DNA of 64,000 bases from Montifringilla adamsi. Its lineage: Eukaryota; Chordata; Aves; Passeriformes; Passeridae. Of this stretch, positions 33,201 to 46,900 are shown one piece after another. Positions within the stretch are counted from its first letter, which is position 1. Every line of letters begins with the position of its first letter. The stretch lies in NCBI GenBank assembly GCA_017590115.1, contig JAGGNK010013559.1, forward strand, positions 504,933 through 568,932, given 5' to 3'. The position numbers were made by a program, and so were the translations under genes. The notes beneath the pieces are model-generated. The model was not told the DNA's origin. It saw only the letters and a list, made by a program, of their open reading frames with translations, and made no database searches.

Positions 33201-33875
33201 CTCCGAGAAGATCCCATCCCAAAGCTGCACAGCTCTCATGGGAAAAGCTTTTTCCTTATGGACAGTTGGAATTGTCCTTGTTGCAGCTGCTGCACGGTGT
33301 CACTCGTCCTTTTCCAGAGCATCCTGTGGGGCTCTGGGCCTTCTCCAGAGGGACAAGGAAACCTCTGAGGAATCTCTGAGGCACTTTTGAGGAACCTCTG
33401 CTTCTCCAGGCTGGAGTCACCTCCTCACTCAGCCCTGGGTTTGGGTTCCTCTGGCACCAAAGGTCTTCCCTGAGAAGGGAAAAAGGGGGGGTTAAGCAAA
33501 TTAACCAATAACTCCATAGACTTAGAGCTTCCATGCACAGACCAGGAGTGAACATTATGCAACCAAAACTGGCCAAGCAGAACCATTTTAAATTCCAAAC
33601 TCACAACATCCAGGGGACTGCAAACCCCAATTTGAAAGGGGGGATTTAGGGGTCTGACAGCAAAACATGGCTGATTTGGGGACTTACTGTGTTTTTTTGC
33701 TATTTCTACAAACTCAAGGCTCCTGCTGGGCAGTGGAAGCTGCCAAGGCTGCAGAGGAGGCTCACCCCTTCTGTGGCATCAAGGAGCTTTACAGGCACTG
33801 CAGCTGCTGATGTTGGAATACACAGGTAATTCCATCAAAATCAATAGGGACTGCTCTGCTTCCCCATCCCTGGCT

Positions 33876-34006
33876 AAGGCCAGGTGGGATGGGGCCCCAT
33901 CCAACCTGAGATAGTGGAAGGTGTCCCTGCCTGTGGCAGGAGGTGGAACAGGATGAGCTTTGAGGTCAGTTCCAAGTCAATCAATCTATTCTGGGATTCT
34001 GTGAAG
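33876..34006 (+). mobile_element. CR1 3' end fragment
   Basis: tagtggaaggtgtccctgcc, aggtggaacaggatgagct and attctgggattctgtgaa are CR1 3' end signatures. Intergenic. Confidence 0.82.
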
Positions 34007-34949
34007 GTGGAGTTACACCTTCTGAGGTGCATGGGGAGAGGAGAGGCAATGGGAACAAGCTGTGACATGGGAAATTCCTTTTAGATACCTGAAAAAAAAT
34101 TCACCATGAGGACAGTCAAATACTGGGAGAGAGGCCTGAGAGGCTGTGGAATCTCCATCAAACCTCCACTGGATAACATCTGGAGCAACTGGGTCCTGCC
34201 TTGGTTCAGCCCTGCTTTGGGCAGGGGGCAGCCCCTACCTAACTCATGCATTCCACTGTGTTTCTGTCAGGGAACACCTCAGTGATGTTCCCAGGTCTTT
34301 TATCTCCCTTATGCAGCCCAGGCTTTCAGCTGGCCGGATGCAGCTGCTCTACCTGATGCATCCTTTTGTTTTGGGGAGAAATCAGGGATTTCCTTTCTTT
34401 CCGAGCTTCCATGCACACTGGGAGATCTCTGGGGCTGGAGAAGTGTCCCTGCTTTGCCAAGGGCCAGCCCATGACCTGCCGGGCACTGTTGCCTTCTTGT
34501 CCTCCCAGAGCACCACCCCAAAATCCTCTCAGTGCCACATGTGTGCAAAGGAGTGGAGGGGAGGTTTTGCTCAAGAACAGCCTTGCCACAAGTCTTAGCA
34601 GGCTTCTGCCTGGCTTTCCTCACCGTGGCAGCTGCATGCTCCCTTCCAGCTGTATCCTGTTACTCTGTTGGGTCTAAGCTCTCCCTCTGCCCCCTTTCTA
34701 TGGTGCTTTCTGGTCCCACGAAAGAGACACTTTCAAGGCAATCAGAGTGAAACCAAGGTGTGCAAGTCTGAAGAGCAGGTTCCCTCCTGCAGAACCTTGC
34801 CAGGCTCTGGAAAATCTCAGCTGTGCTGGGGCGAGGATGAGTCACTGCTCAGAAAACGGCATTATCCTGGGAAATACAAGAATTCCCAGCATCTGCACCT
34901 CTGCCCCTCCTGGCGACCACCGGTCCGAAGGAAGGGTCAACCCCCGGTG

Positions 34950-36060
34950 CTGAAGTAACCCCCAACAGCTGGACTTCCTGACACCAGGGCTGGGGACAAT
35001 GATTCCCCCCAGCAGAATTCGAGCGCGCCTCAGACACTTCCAGCTCAGGAGCGCCCGACAAGTTTGAACAGGCAACCTGCGCCTCTCTGGGAGCACCAGC
35101 GAGCGCTTTGATTGCGATCAGGCAGCTGGCAGGAATCCCAGGAACTCTCACAAAAATGCTTTGAAGAGCCCAGATGCACAGGGCGTGTCCCGGAGTGGGT
35201 GCGGAGCGTGAGTCACAGCCTCGCCATGCGCTGCTCGCCGCGCTCGGGCAGCGCCGGGACCCCCGAGCCCCCAGAGCACCGCCCGCGTCCTCAATGACAC
35301 CGATTCCATTAGCGCTCCGACCCCTGTCCATCGCACCCCGAATTCCGCACGGGTTTGCGTCTCTTTCAGCCCTGCCCGCTGCGCCCGTGAGCTCCAGACT
35401 CAAAGGCAGACAGGGAATTTGCTCGGGGCGCTGCTGGATGAAAGCTCCGCTGCTGCTGCTGCTGCTGCGCCGGGGCTGCGCTGGGCTGCCTGGGATGATG
35501 CTCCCGTGCTCCGCTCAGGGACACCCCCAGCCCGATACCAGAACGCAGTTTGCACAGAACTACAATAAAAACCTTCGTTTAAGCATATTTTCTCTTCCAG
35601 ATACGGGTTTGGAATCTATTGCAGAATCCCGGGAGATTCCCTCCCTTGGGCTAAACCGTGCGAACTCGCCCCAAGAAACCATTGTTTCCTGAAAACTTCC
35701 CTAAGCTCCCTGTCCGCAGCTCCGCAGCCCAGCTCAGCAATTTGGGCGAGTTATGAAACCGGGAGATGCCAGAGCGCAGTGACGGGATGCGATAAACACG
35801 CGGCTCTCCCGCGGGGACAGGGACAGGGCTGTTCCTCGCCCCGGGCCGAGTGACATTACAGGTTTGCGAGAGCTGGCATTTTGTTGTGCAGGAGCCACCT
35901 GACGCTGACAGCCTGTCATTGATTTGCGAAAACACCGCTTGGCATCGATATCGAGCTTTCAGGAGAAACAAGTGGGGCAGGGGAAAACAACAGCCGGGCA
36001 CTGCTGCGCTGCTCCTGCCTGCGCCGGGACAGCACGGCCTGATCCCCACCTGGGATATGC
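34950..36060. promoter_or_regulatory. CpG-rich block upstream of PKP1, function unknown
   Basis: CpG-dense sequence about 1.7-2.7 kb before the PKP1 start codon, flanked by AT-richer spacer. It includes a TGAGTCA AP-1-type heptamer (35209), a six-unit CTG run (35450-35467) and several short open frames without recognisable similarity. It may be a distal enhancer or an alternative promoter. Evidence is compositional only. Confidence 0.4.
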
Positions 36061-37279
36061 TCAGGTGCAGCAGGAAAGGAGGGCACCCACTCACCCCATT
36101 GACTCCATCCACTCATCCACCCGGCACTGGGCAGCACCCACCCTGCTCCAGGCTGGCCTTGCCTGGGCATGGTCTAAAAGTCCTGCTGGTTGGATGATGG
36201 AGCAGGGTAAAGCCACTGCATCCCTTGGTGAGGAGTCAAGAAAGGTGAGGAGAGGGGACCAAAGGCAAATAAATACCCTCCAGTTGCTCTGCTCCTGTGT
36301 CATATTGACAAAACCTGGCTTTCTACTCCTGGCTTTCATGGGAGGAGCATCCTGGAGCATGGAAAAGGACAATGTGCAAAGCTCATCTTTCCCAGGAGCC
36401 TGCTCTGTGCTTTCTGATGCTGCTCTTGTTCCTACAAAACATGAAAGGCGGACACAAACCACCAGGGAAATACAAAACCTGATGGATGGGAGTGAAAGCA
36501 CCAGGTCAGACCCTGGGCTGATTCTTACTGGAGAGAAACTCCACACATCTTTTCTCCCACAGCTGATTCATCTGGCAGCACAAAGGGCTCTGCTCCTCTG
36601 AGTGTTGGCACAAGCATCCAGGTCCTGGTCCTGGAGGACCCAGAAGCCTCTACCCTGGGCATCCCCTCCTCAGCCTCCCTCCTGATGGGGACTGTTTCTC
36701 TTCTCCTGTATCAGCCTCCTGTGGCTTGGCAGGAGCTTTGTCAGCACTTGCTGTGACCTGAAACTGGTCACACCAGCAGCGAGGTGCTCGGTTCTCTGCA
36801 AACAAGTTGCTGCAGTGTGGCTTGGCAGAGGGAGAACTCTCTTCTCCCATTCATAGCCTGGCGTGTCATTTCTTGCACAGCCATTTTATCTCCTCTTCTT
36901 GCTAAATTTCCTCTTTTCCTCCCTGGTACCCCAAGCTGTGTGCAAAGATTGCCTCAACTGTGCCCCGATTTCTCCACAGGCCTGTCCCAGACAAGTGGGA
37001 CACCCTCTGGGGGGATGTCCCTGACTCTGCAGGGCCCCTCATCAGGACCCTCCCTGACCCCTGGAGCCGGTGTTCTGCAGGAATCCTGCATTCCTGGGCT
37101 TGGAGGGGTGGGTTTGCAACCTGTGCTTGCAGAGCTGGGATCTGAACAGGCGCTGTGGGCAGTGTTGCTCCTGCAGGCTGGGGCATCTCTTGGCACTGAG
37201 ACCTGGGGTTGATGCAGTTTGGATTGAGGGAATTGCTGGAACGCAAGAGGAGCCGTGTGGGAGATGCTCCAGCCCCCTG
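36061..37279. other. Spacer between the CpG-rich block and the PKP1 promoter
   Basis: No gene or repeat family recognised. Confidence 0.55.
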
Positions 37280-37699
37280 GCAGCACCGTTTCCTACCCAG
37301 AGCCACAGAGCCTCGCCCCGACCCCTCGCAGTGCCCATGTCCATGGCCAGCCCTCGAGCCCCCCACCCTGCCCACCGGCACGGCCGAGCCCCGGCCCGCG
37401 GGGCTGGGCAGGGGCTGGGGGCAGGCTCGGGCCGGGCAGGCCCCGCAGCGGCTCGGGGGTGCCGGGGCTGGCGGGGAGGCGTGGGTGTGTGCGGGCAGGG
37501 CTGTATATCCAGTCTGGCAGAGGGTGTGACTGCTCACACGCCGGGGAGCCGAGCTGCGAGCAGCAGCCCTGAGACACCCTGGGCCAGGGGACGTATGGCA
37601 AGGAGGGGTTCGGGGGACTAAGCCCAGCACACGCCGTGTTCGGTGGCCCCGTGTTGTCCGTGCGAGCCAAGTGCAGCCCCGTGCCCGCGGCCTCCAGCC
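37280..37699 (+). promoter_or_regulatory. PKP1 proximal promoter and 5' UTR (predicted)
   Basis: GC- and CpG-rich sequence leads into the PKP1 start codon. A TATA-like element (tatatcc at 37504) lies 196 bases before the ATG. It would place transcription start near 37530-37540 and give a 5' UTR of about 165 nt. The start site itself is inferred, not visible. No upstream splice junction into this exon is obvious. Confidence 0.55.
37595..37621 (+). other. Short upstream ORF in the predicted PKP1 5' UTR
   Basis: An ATG at 37595 opens an 8-codon frame (MARRGSGD) closed by TAA at 37619-37621, 78 bases before the PKP1 start. G at +4 but C at -2 and G at -1 make a moderate context. It matters only if transcription starts upstream near 37535. 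Confidence 0.45.
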
Positions 37700-37901
37700 A
37701 TGCTTCACTCCCCGCTGAAAACGGCGCTGGCCTACGAGTGCTTCCAGGACCAGGCCAGCTCCACGCTGGCCCTGCCCTCGGACCACAAGCTGAAAACCAA
37801 GGGCACGGGCAAGCAGCGCGTCCAGGAGCAGGTGATGATGACGGTCAAGAGGCAGAAGCAAAAGTCGTCGGTGTCGTCAAGCGTGGGCCACTCAAACCGA
37901 G
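37700..37901 (+). CDS. PKP1: PKP1 coding exon 1 (start codon)
   Basis: The ATG at 37700 has G at -3 (ccagccATGC). The exon gives 67 codons plus one base, ending at a gtaagg donor at 37902. Sequence runs [18 protein letters not shown], then LALPSD and [15 protein letters not shown], ending GHSNR. This is the conserved N-terminal desmoplakin/desmosomal-cadherin-binding part of plakophilin 1. An in-frame upstream stop was not needed to choose this start, because residue 1 coincides with the family start. Confidence 0.95.
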
Positions 37902-40900
37902 GTAAGGTCCCGCAGCGAGGGAGCCCTCCGGGGCAGGGCTGGTGCTCGGGGTGCTTTGGTGGGGTTTGTGGAGGGGGCACAGATTGCTTTGCTTCTCTCC
38001 TGGCTCACCTCAGGCAGGTGGTGCCAAGATCTCCTGCACTGGATGGAAGGGTTTAGGACAAGACACAGAGCTGGAAGCATCAACTCCTTCCTGGCTGGAG
38101 CTGATTCCTGGGAGTGCTGCTCTGCTCCACCTCCCTGAGGCACTTGGACATTTCAGTGTGTGCTATAACCAATTTTTCCCTGGCTCTAAAGCTGGAGTAG
38201 CTATCTGGTTTTGCAAATCCTTCCTCTGCAAGTGGCCCTCTGGCTGGAATTCCCCACCACCCCCTCCAGTGGATGGCAAAGCTGACAGTGCTCCTCCTCC
38301 ACCCTGCTGTGGGCTGGGGCTGGGGCTTTGCTGCTCTTGAGCACTGGGCAGGGGCAGAGCAGGAGGCTGTGCCCACACACGGGACACAAACCTCAGCTCA
38401 GGATTCACCTCTGGAACTCCCAACAAATTTCCCGTTTGCAGGCTGAGAAGTGTGGACTCTCTGGGACCCCGATGGGAGTGGTGGGAAGGAGATGAGTTGG
38501 GAGAAGTGTCCCTGGTGTTGGCTGGTGGGGGTGTTTCACAGCCCCCTCCACTTTGCCTGTGTTAGGGTCCAAGCGGCTGCTCCACCTCTGTGCACTGTGT
38601 GCCACAGAAACAATCAGCTGAGCCCTGCAGCCGGGTGTCCCACTGGAACCCCCTCCTCTTTGGATCAAGACTTGGCAAATGGTTCTCTCTGCCATCCTCG
38701 TGTCTGGAGGTAAAGCCCAGCATTCCCCAGCTGGAAGCTGAAAACTGAGAGGGTTGTCACAACCTCTGTGCAAAACCTCCTGGCTCTTGGAGGTGCTTTT
38801 TCCAGCAGCCACAGAGCTCTGGCCTGGCTGAGTCCACGAAGGAGAGGAAATCCTGAGGCTTTGGGGGCCATTGGGGTGCTGGAGTTGGGACTGAGCATTC
38901 AGCTGAGTCAGGAGTGAGCAGCATGGAGGGGGGTCCTGGGTGAGCTGCGCCGAGTTCCGATACCTCCTTTGGGAGCTGTGCCTTGTCCAGCAGCTCTTCC
39001 AAGCTGCATTGTGAGGCTGAATCCTGTGCTGGTGAGCTGCCGTGGTCCAGAGACATGTTTAGGGCTGGATTAGCAAGGGAAGCTGGGTGGCTGTAGGCTG
39101 CTGGGGGGTGTGTGGAGGTGGTGCTTCCTCGGGAGCCATCCCTGCTCTGGGAATTGCAGTTGCTGAAAGAGAGGGAATGGAGCATCTCCAGAGCAAGGGC
39201 AGGTGGGCCCTGCCAGGAACAAATCCCTGCTTCCTCTGTTTTTGTCAACACGGACTCCAACAGGTGAGGGGGGGCCCGGGCAAGGAGAGCTTTTCTCTGC
39301 CACCAAAGTGGAAGACGGGAATCTCCTCCCACCTCCGGAGGGTTTATTGCTTAAGGTGTTACAGTGACAGACCTAACAAAATAAAGTACACAGCAGGATG
39401 AGCTGAGGGGCTCTGGATGGAGAGGGAAGCGGGCAGAGGGATCCATAGGCAGGAAGAAAGGGAGGCAGAGGGGGATTATCCAGCTTGGAATGGAGCCCAG
39501 GTGAAACCTCTGGGAAAGGAAAAAAAAAATAGCACATTCCCAAATTGCCAGTTTCTGCTCAACAAGCTAAACCCCTCCTCCAGACACTTTGGGGAATGTC
39601 TGGGAATGGGAATTGCGTGGAGATGTGCAGCTTTGGTTTCTGTGTCCAAGGGAAGCTGAGTCACATCCCACTCCCAGGAGCTGCCTCCAAGTACAGGGCC
39701 CAGGCCCCCCCTCCCCTCGTTCCCACCAGGGGTGGTTGGCCAGCAAAGATCCTGGGGGCTGATTCATCCCAGTGCATTCCTGGATGGAATCCCAGAAGGG
39801 TGAGAAGTTGCTGTTTGTTCCCAGGGCTGTCTCCTTGTTGATGTCGGAGTGGGTCAGGCTCAGCTTTCAGGTGTTGGGTTTTACTGCTCTTGCCCAAAGA
39901 TCAGGTGGGCAGCCCTGATGAGAAAAATTAGTTTTTTGTACAAAGAGGCTATGTGGATCTGTTAAGCATGGATTCTGCCTGTCCAAACTCTCATCCAACT
40001 TTAGCTCCCTTCATCCCCTGGGATTTCTCAGAGATGCTCCTTAGAGGCAGCACAAGCTGGGGAATTCCCAAGGCCCCCTGACAAGTGCCTGAGCACTTTG
40101 TTCCCTCTGCTCCCAGACAGTCCCAGAGTGGGGCTGGGCAGCTCTTGGGCCAGGTCCAGGTTTATTGCTGTGTTTGGAGCTGTGGTTTGAGCTGGAGCTG
40201 GAGCAGGGCCCAGAGCTTCCCCCACCTACAGGAGCCGTGTCCCGGTGTGCCCAGGATGGGGAACATGGACATGGAGCCCTCATGCACACAGCAGGGTGGG
40301 GGTGTTGTATCCCACCACTGGAGTTCCTTTAGTGGGGAGCACACACTCCCTCACTATCCCAGTGATTGATGGAACCATAAATGAGTTGGTGATTTGGAGT
40401 CCAGCAGGTCAAGGTGTTGTGGCCACTTTGGAGATCTGGTGGCCAATGTGGGACAGTGAGCAGAAAACTGCTGCCAGCAGAATACTCCTGAACCCAGTGG
40501 GGATTGGCTCCACACAGCAGCTACAGCTGCTCCCAAGGGTGGGAACACCTGTAGAGTCTGGGATATGTGGGGTCTGTGGGGGTTTGTCCTCCTTGGGGGT
40601 TGGGTCTGTGGGCTCTGCTCTGAGGCTTATCTGTCCTTCTCCCCATGGCAATACCAAACTAGATGCCTCCCCCTGAATTTGTGAGTAATGCACATTTCCA
40701 GGGAAAATTAATTTCAGTAGCATGGCAAAGGACAGGCCAAGCTGAACCAGCTCCTTGTAGCCATCAGCTCTGCTCTACAAAGTCCTCTGGCTAAAGGAAA
40801 GTTCTGCCAGTGATTTGTCACTGAGGAGATACGTCCAAGGAGTGTCAGATCCAACTGTCCTATGGCTGAGCTGACTTTGAGAAGTTTCTGTGCTGGCTGT

Positions 40901-43900
40901 GGCTAAGAGGAGAGTAATTCCACCAAGGTCTGATGGGACCCCATCTGGCTTTGGTGGGGATGAGGACCCTGATGTGAAAGGAAGATGAGATTTGGAGGAT
41001 AAAAAGTCTTTTGAAGACTTCCGTAACTTCCCCTAGCGTGAGATGATTCAGTGAAAGGTTCCACTCTTCCACAAAGCTTAGATTATTGGAATACAAAAAA
41101 ATCCCCATTAGCTCATAGGCCAGAAGGCAGAACTGGAGTTTTGTCATTCCTGCAGGAATCTCCATGTCTGGGATTGCACTGACACTTCTCTCCTAGAAGG
41201 TACCGAGGCTTTGCTTTGTGCCTCCCACAGGCCTCTGCTCTCCCTGTGTTTTTCCTATGTTTAATCATCCTTATTGTTTAAAGCCGTGCATAGTTTATGA
41301 TTTAACTTGCCTAGCCTGCACTGCCAGTGTGGTTCTTGTCTTGCCTTTCCCTGCCACAGATTAATATTTATTAACAGACATCCTTTTCCACAATCTCCAT
41401 GTTGACTCTGTGTGTCCAGCTGGCTTTGGGAAAAGGGCACTTGGACCACAGCTCTCTCCTGCCAGCAGTGCCAGCTGCAAGAGAGGAGAATTGCCTTTGA
41501 GGAAGGGAAATAACTCATCAAGAGCAGCTACACTGGGTTCGATGGCAGCCTCAGTTTACAGATAACAGGGATGGAGAAGGGGCTGAAAGCAGTGGGAGCA
41601 GGGTAGGGGGGCTCACAGAGATGCACTGCAAGGTCTTGCACTTCTTATCTGCTGTAATTGAATTTTACCCTCATGAATTGTCCCACTGAAGATAAAAGAG
41701 ATTTTAAAGTGTCTAAGTTTTAAAGGAGATGTCATGGGGGAATGATAATTTGGGGAGGGGGAAATCTCAGCAACCTTCAGGGTTGATTTCTACCCACATG
41801 GTCACTAAGAGGCTGCACCTCATCTGTGTGGCTCTGCCACATCTTTCTAGCTCTGTCCCAGCTGTTGAGGGTCCTCTGTCATGAGGAAAAGCTGAGGGAG
41901 CTGGGAAAGGGGCTCAGCCTGGAGAAAAGGAGGCTCAGGGGTGACCTTCTGGCTCTGCCCAACTCCCTGACAGGAGGGGAGAGCTGGACGGGAGTTGGGC
42001 TCTGCTCCCTGGGAACGGACAGGAGGAGAGGGAATGGCCTCAGGCTGTGCCAGGGGAGGTTCAGGTTGGATATTGGGGGAAATTTCTTCATGGAAAGGGT
42101 GGTCAGGCACTGGCACAACTGCCCAGGGCAGTGGTGGGGTCACCATCCCTGGGAGTGTTCAAAAGATGTGTAGATGTGGCACTTGGGGCATGGTTAGTGG
42201 TGAACGTGGCAGTGCTGGGGAAATGGTTGGACTCTGATCTTAGAGGGCTTTTCCAACCTCAGTGACTCTGTGATTCCGTGGTTCTGTGTTACTGGCTCTG
42301 TGTGTTGGCCCAAGTGTACATGGGCCCTTCAGGGACCTAAAGAGCTGCTTGGGTAACAGCAACTGGGACACAGACCTGTGGATATAGCCAGAAAAAAGCA
42401 CAAGGGGGGCATCTTCTACTAAGAGCATTTCCACCCTGGCCCAAATGTCTTTTGTGATTGCCTGGGTTTATCCCAAATTCCAAGGACCTGTGACCAGGTT
42501 GTGTGGCCTTCACTCTTGAGGTGTTTGAAAAGAGGGATCTCCTTCCTGTCCCTCAGGGCTGGGGATACTGACTGTCAAGCTGGCTGTCAAGATGAACCAA
42601 GCAGAGAAGTGTCCAAACCTGCACAAAGATCAGGTTTTCTTCAGCCACCTTCACCAGAAAATCCCCAGGTTCTTCCTGGCCTTAAGACTGAGCTCTCCAA
42701 GAAATAAATCCCAGTTGAGTGGTGGCAGGACAAACATCTCCAACCAGCAGGGTGACTTCAAAATGCTTTGAATGTTTGAAATTCTGTGTAATTCTGTGTT
42801 TATAAGCTCTTATGTACAAGTTGTGAGAGGTGAAGGCAACCCTTCCCTGATGGAGAACATAAACTTGAACCAACTGCTTGATCTCCTGAATTTGGCCACA
42901 TAGCAGTGAATTTTGTGAAGATGGTCACAGATGTGCCTAAACTGACTTATTTTGGGTATCTCCTTGCTCTAAGCCCAAAGTCTGGAATGCATGACAGGAA
43001 CAGATCCTGAAAGGAAAAGTATGGTCCCCAGGCAGGACTGGTCAGAGGGACCTGTAAGTCAGGCGCAGAACCCCTTTTTACAGCTGCTCACTCAGGAAAA
43101 TGCTCCAGGTGCTCACACCTGCAGTTACAGAGTGTTTACAGAGAACAAGAGGCAGATTTAAAGAAGGAATTCCAAGGAAATTATCATGGAATGTTTTTAC
43201 CTTCATGCTCAGAATTAAGATTATCAGATAACTCTGTGTCCTGGGGAATCACCTGGCCCAAACTCACCACTTCCAGCACTGCCTTGCTGCTGCTGAGGCC
43301 CAACACTGATGTCCTGATGTGGAGTTGAAAGGAAATCCCAGGGTGGAGAGGGAGCACAAGGTGAAGGACATGACTGAATCTTCCATTGCATTTCCATGAC
43401 CACTTCCTTGTCTTATCAGCAAGTGCTGTGCAGCTTTATGTGCGTGAGGCACTTGGGGCTGGGGAGATCTGGGTGAGGAGCAATGCCCACCGAGTCTCCA
43501 GACTATGGAAAAGGAGCTCCTGTGGTTTCCTGCACAGGGGCAGGGCTGGGAGCCGACCTGGCTGTTGCCTGTTCTCCATCCAGGGATGTTTTCCAGGTGC
43601 AATCCTGCTGACAATAGAAAGCAAATCTCATTATTTACACCACATCCACAGGAATCATCTTCCTGAGAAAATGCAAGAATTTTTAGCCACAAACCAAATC
43701 ACCATAACAGGTTCTGGGTGCCTCAGGCAGGGCAATAACTAAGGTTTATTCCAAGGATCAGTGGCTGGAGGAGACCTGAGTGGCTCCGGGGCCTTTGTGG
43801 TCGAGCTTATCCAGTTTATCTCAGAGATGAGTCTTATCAAACAATCACAGATTAGGATATTTCTGACATTACCCACCAGTTTAGGTGCATATGTTAGGAC

Positions 43901-46900
43901 AGGTAAGTCCTGATTTTGTACTTTGTTAGACATTCAGAGCTTCCCCTGGAAGTTAATTGGAGTGTAGGGTTTACACTTCCTCATAACGGGACCTGGGATG
44001 CCACAATTATTGAGTACTTCTGAAAATGAAGTACTCAATCACCCTAAACTCTTTTGGACCATTCAGAGGGGCTTAAGGGATTCCATTGTGGAAAGAGAAT
44101 GGTTCACTTCATTTGTCTTGTAGTGATGAACATGGCATTGAGTAAAATACTTTTAGGAGGGATCCAAAGGTTGCAATGCCAGAGACTGCTGGGAGAGCTC
44201 TTGGAAGGGCTGGGGTAGGTAAATCCAAACTCTGGTTAAAGCACTGAGAAATAGGGAAAATGGCTGATGGGTTCCTCCTGATCCAAGATATTTGCATCTT
44301 TAAAAAACATATCTGAGATCCAGTCTCATTTATTCCTCTAGCATCCCAAAAATAATGATGGAGCTCTATACATTGTCAGGAAAAAAAAAGTATCAACACA
44401 CAAAGTGATCTTTTAGAGACAAGACTGGAATTCAAAGAGTGCAGTGAGGTTTTGTAGCGTTTGGCTGTTTTAGATCCCCAGGTGTTAAATAGACTGGATC
44501 AACCTTTGTCCATGGTGTTTGTTAGTGACCACTGATTGATTTTAGCAAGCCTCGCTCAGGCTGCTCATGCTGATGGGGTTGGTAGGATTCAGACATGGAG
44601 TGGACTGGTGAAAGGGTCAGGGGTGGGTTTTGCCTTCAGAGAGAGAATTTGTATTTACTACAAGTCTTCTATGGCCAGACATTCCGGCACATGTTGCATA
44701 AAATATCATCAGGTTCCTCTCATATTACAACTAGGAGGCCATCAGGTTGATCAAAGGAAAGAAACTCCTTGCCTGTGAGGAAAGGCTGAGAGAACTGGGA
44801 TTGTTCAGCCCTAGAGAAGAGAAGCTCTGGGGTGACCTAATTGTGACCTTCCAGTACCTGAAGGAACTGACAGAAGACATGGAGAGAGATTATTTATTCC
44901 CCCTTGTCCTGTCTTGGAGGGACAGGACAAGGGGCAATGGCTTCCCACAGTCAGAGGGCAGAGCTAGATGGGATATTGGAAAATAATTCCCCCCTGTGAG
45001 GGTGGTGAGGCCCTGGCCCAGGGTGCCCAGAGCAGCTGTGGCTGTCCCATCTTTGGAAGTGCCCAAGGCCTTGTTGGATAGAGCTTGCAGCAATCTGGGC
45101 TAGTGGAAGGTGTCTCTGCCATGGCAGGGTGGAACTGGATGAGATTTAAGGTCCAACCCAAACCATTCTGGGATTCTGTGATTCCATGATGTCAGACACT
45201 GTCCCCATTTCTGACCCTTTCTGCTCCTCTGCTTTGGGTTTTATGGCACTTGGTCTTTTGTGTTTTCTGGTGAAGGTCTTTTGTGCTCCCCAGCAAACCT
45301 TGGAGAGGTCTAGGGAGTCTGTGGTGTGAGGGCTAGAGTTCCCAGCAGTGACAAGTGCTGCCCTTGCTGCCTGTATTCCCTATGTTCCTGTTGAGATTTA
45401 TAATTGTCACTTTCCCATAACTAAACTTGCTGTTAAAAAAAAGCTTTGTGCTTTGAAAGGGACCTGCTGGGAATGCTTTCTCCTGGCAATGCTCTCTCCT
45501 AGGAATGCTTTCTCATGCTGACCATGCCTTTTCCATTTGCAGGTTCCATGTATGATGGTTTAGCTGATGGTTATGGCTACGGGACATCCCGGGGCAGCTA
45601 CTACACCAAAACCCAGACAGGGAACAGCAACTGGGGATACCCGGTAAGACACTCCTTGATCTGGCATTGTGGCATGGTCTGAGGTCACCTGCACAGGAAC
45701 ATCTCACAGTCACATAGGGAGGTCACAGTACTTCAGAAACTCGCCTGAGAGGGATCCTGACTGTCCTAGAAAGGGATTCAGTGCAGTGGAGGAGGAGGAG
45801 GATCGAGGGCCTCACAGCTGTTTTATGTGGGGATTTTATAGTGGACAAGATTTAGTTTGGATTTGTAGGTTGATATCCAATGGCACAAGAGTTTGGAAGC
45901 TGCCTGAGGGATCAAGGTTGAGTTCAGACTGTCTCAGCTCAATTAAAATCTGGAGCTCATCCAGGAGTTCCCATCTTTGTTCCTGTGCACCAAAACGGCT
46001 GTGAATGACATGAATACGGCTGGGGAATGTGGTTCAGGGGATTTGCATTAGAACTGTGCTGCTGTTCCCAGTCTCAGTGCAACTGCAGATCCTTCAGATA
46101 TTCTCTGTGCTTGCAAAAAAGTGGGTCCAGTTCTTCCACACTGATTTCCAAAAAAAAAATACTGCATATTTCCAGAAAAAGCACAGGTGAGATGGTACCT
46201 GTCTTTGTGTGAGGTACCAGTGTGAGGCTGGACATCCCACAGAGCTCCTGGTCCTTGGTGACAGAGCTCTGGTACACAGGGAATCGCTCCAAACCACTCC
46301 ACAGTCCACTGGGACACATTTCTGTGTTCTGCTGTTCCCTGCTTTTCATCAGCTCTAAAGTAGAAAGGAGCAATTCACAGATCTGGGATTTGAATATGAG
46401 AAAAGCAAAGGACTCCTTTCAACAACCCTGGGACTGTAAAGCAGCTCCGTGTCAGCCATCAAAGGCTTGAACCAGGAAAGGTTTTGGTGGCTCCAAGCAC
46501 ACAGACAGGACTGCAGCTTTTCCTGGTGGTTGCCAGATCCTCTGCTTGTTCAGAGCACCAGCATTCCTCAGCTTCAGAAGGATTTACCTGGGTCTTTCCT
46601 AATGGCCTTGTTGTAGTATGATGGCTTCAAGGCACTGTTGTCACTTGCTGAGTTTGCATCACTGGGTGTTCAGTAGGAAATCTGGGAGCACTGGAGTGTC
46701 TTTGAAATGTTTATTTCCAGCCTGTCTGTTGGCCCATTTCAGTGTCCTTTCCTGTGCTGGTTAAATTCCAACCAGGGTGGCTCCTGTCCCCAGATGGGAA
46801 AAGTGTTTTCAGAGGAAGCACCAAATTGATTGGGGAGATGGAGAATTCTGCTGTTAGGAAACACTGGGAGGGTTGGGATTGTTCAGCTTGGAGAAGAGAA

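Larger units (their letters stand above)
22721..34949. other. Intergenic spacer
   Basis: About 12 kb of moderately GC-rich DNA. Apart from CR1 fragments (23762, 29428, 33876) and small tandem repeats I see no gene. The many short open frames have no domain signature, no consistent splice partners and overlap on both strands. Confidence 0.6.
37902..45542 (+). other. PKP1 intron 1
   Basis: 7.6 kb from gtaagg to ttgcag, with two CR1 fragments (41838, 44752). Nothing else recognised. Confidence 0.85.
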
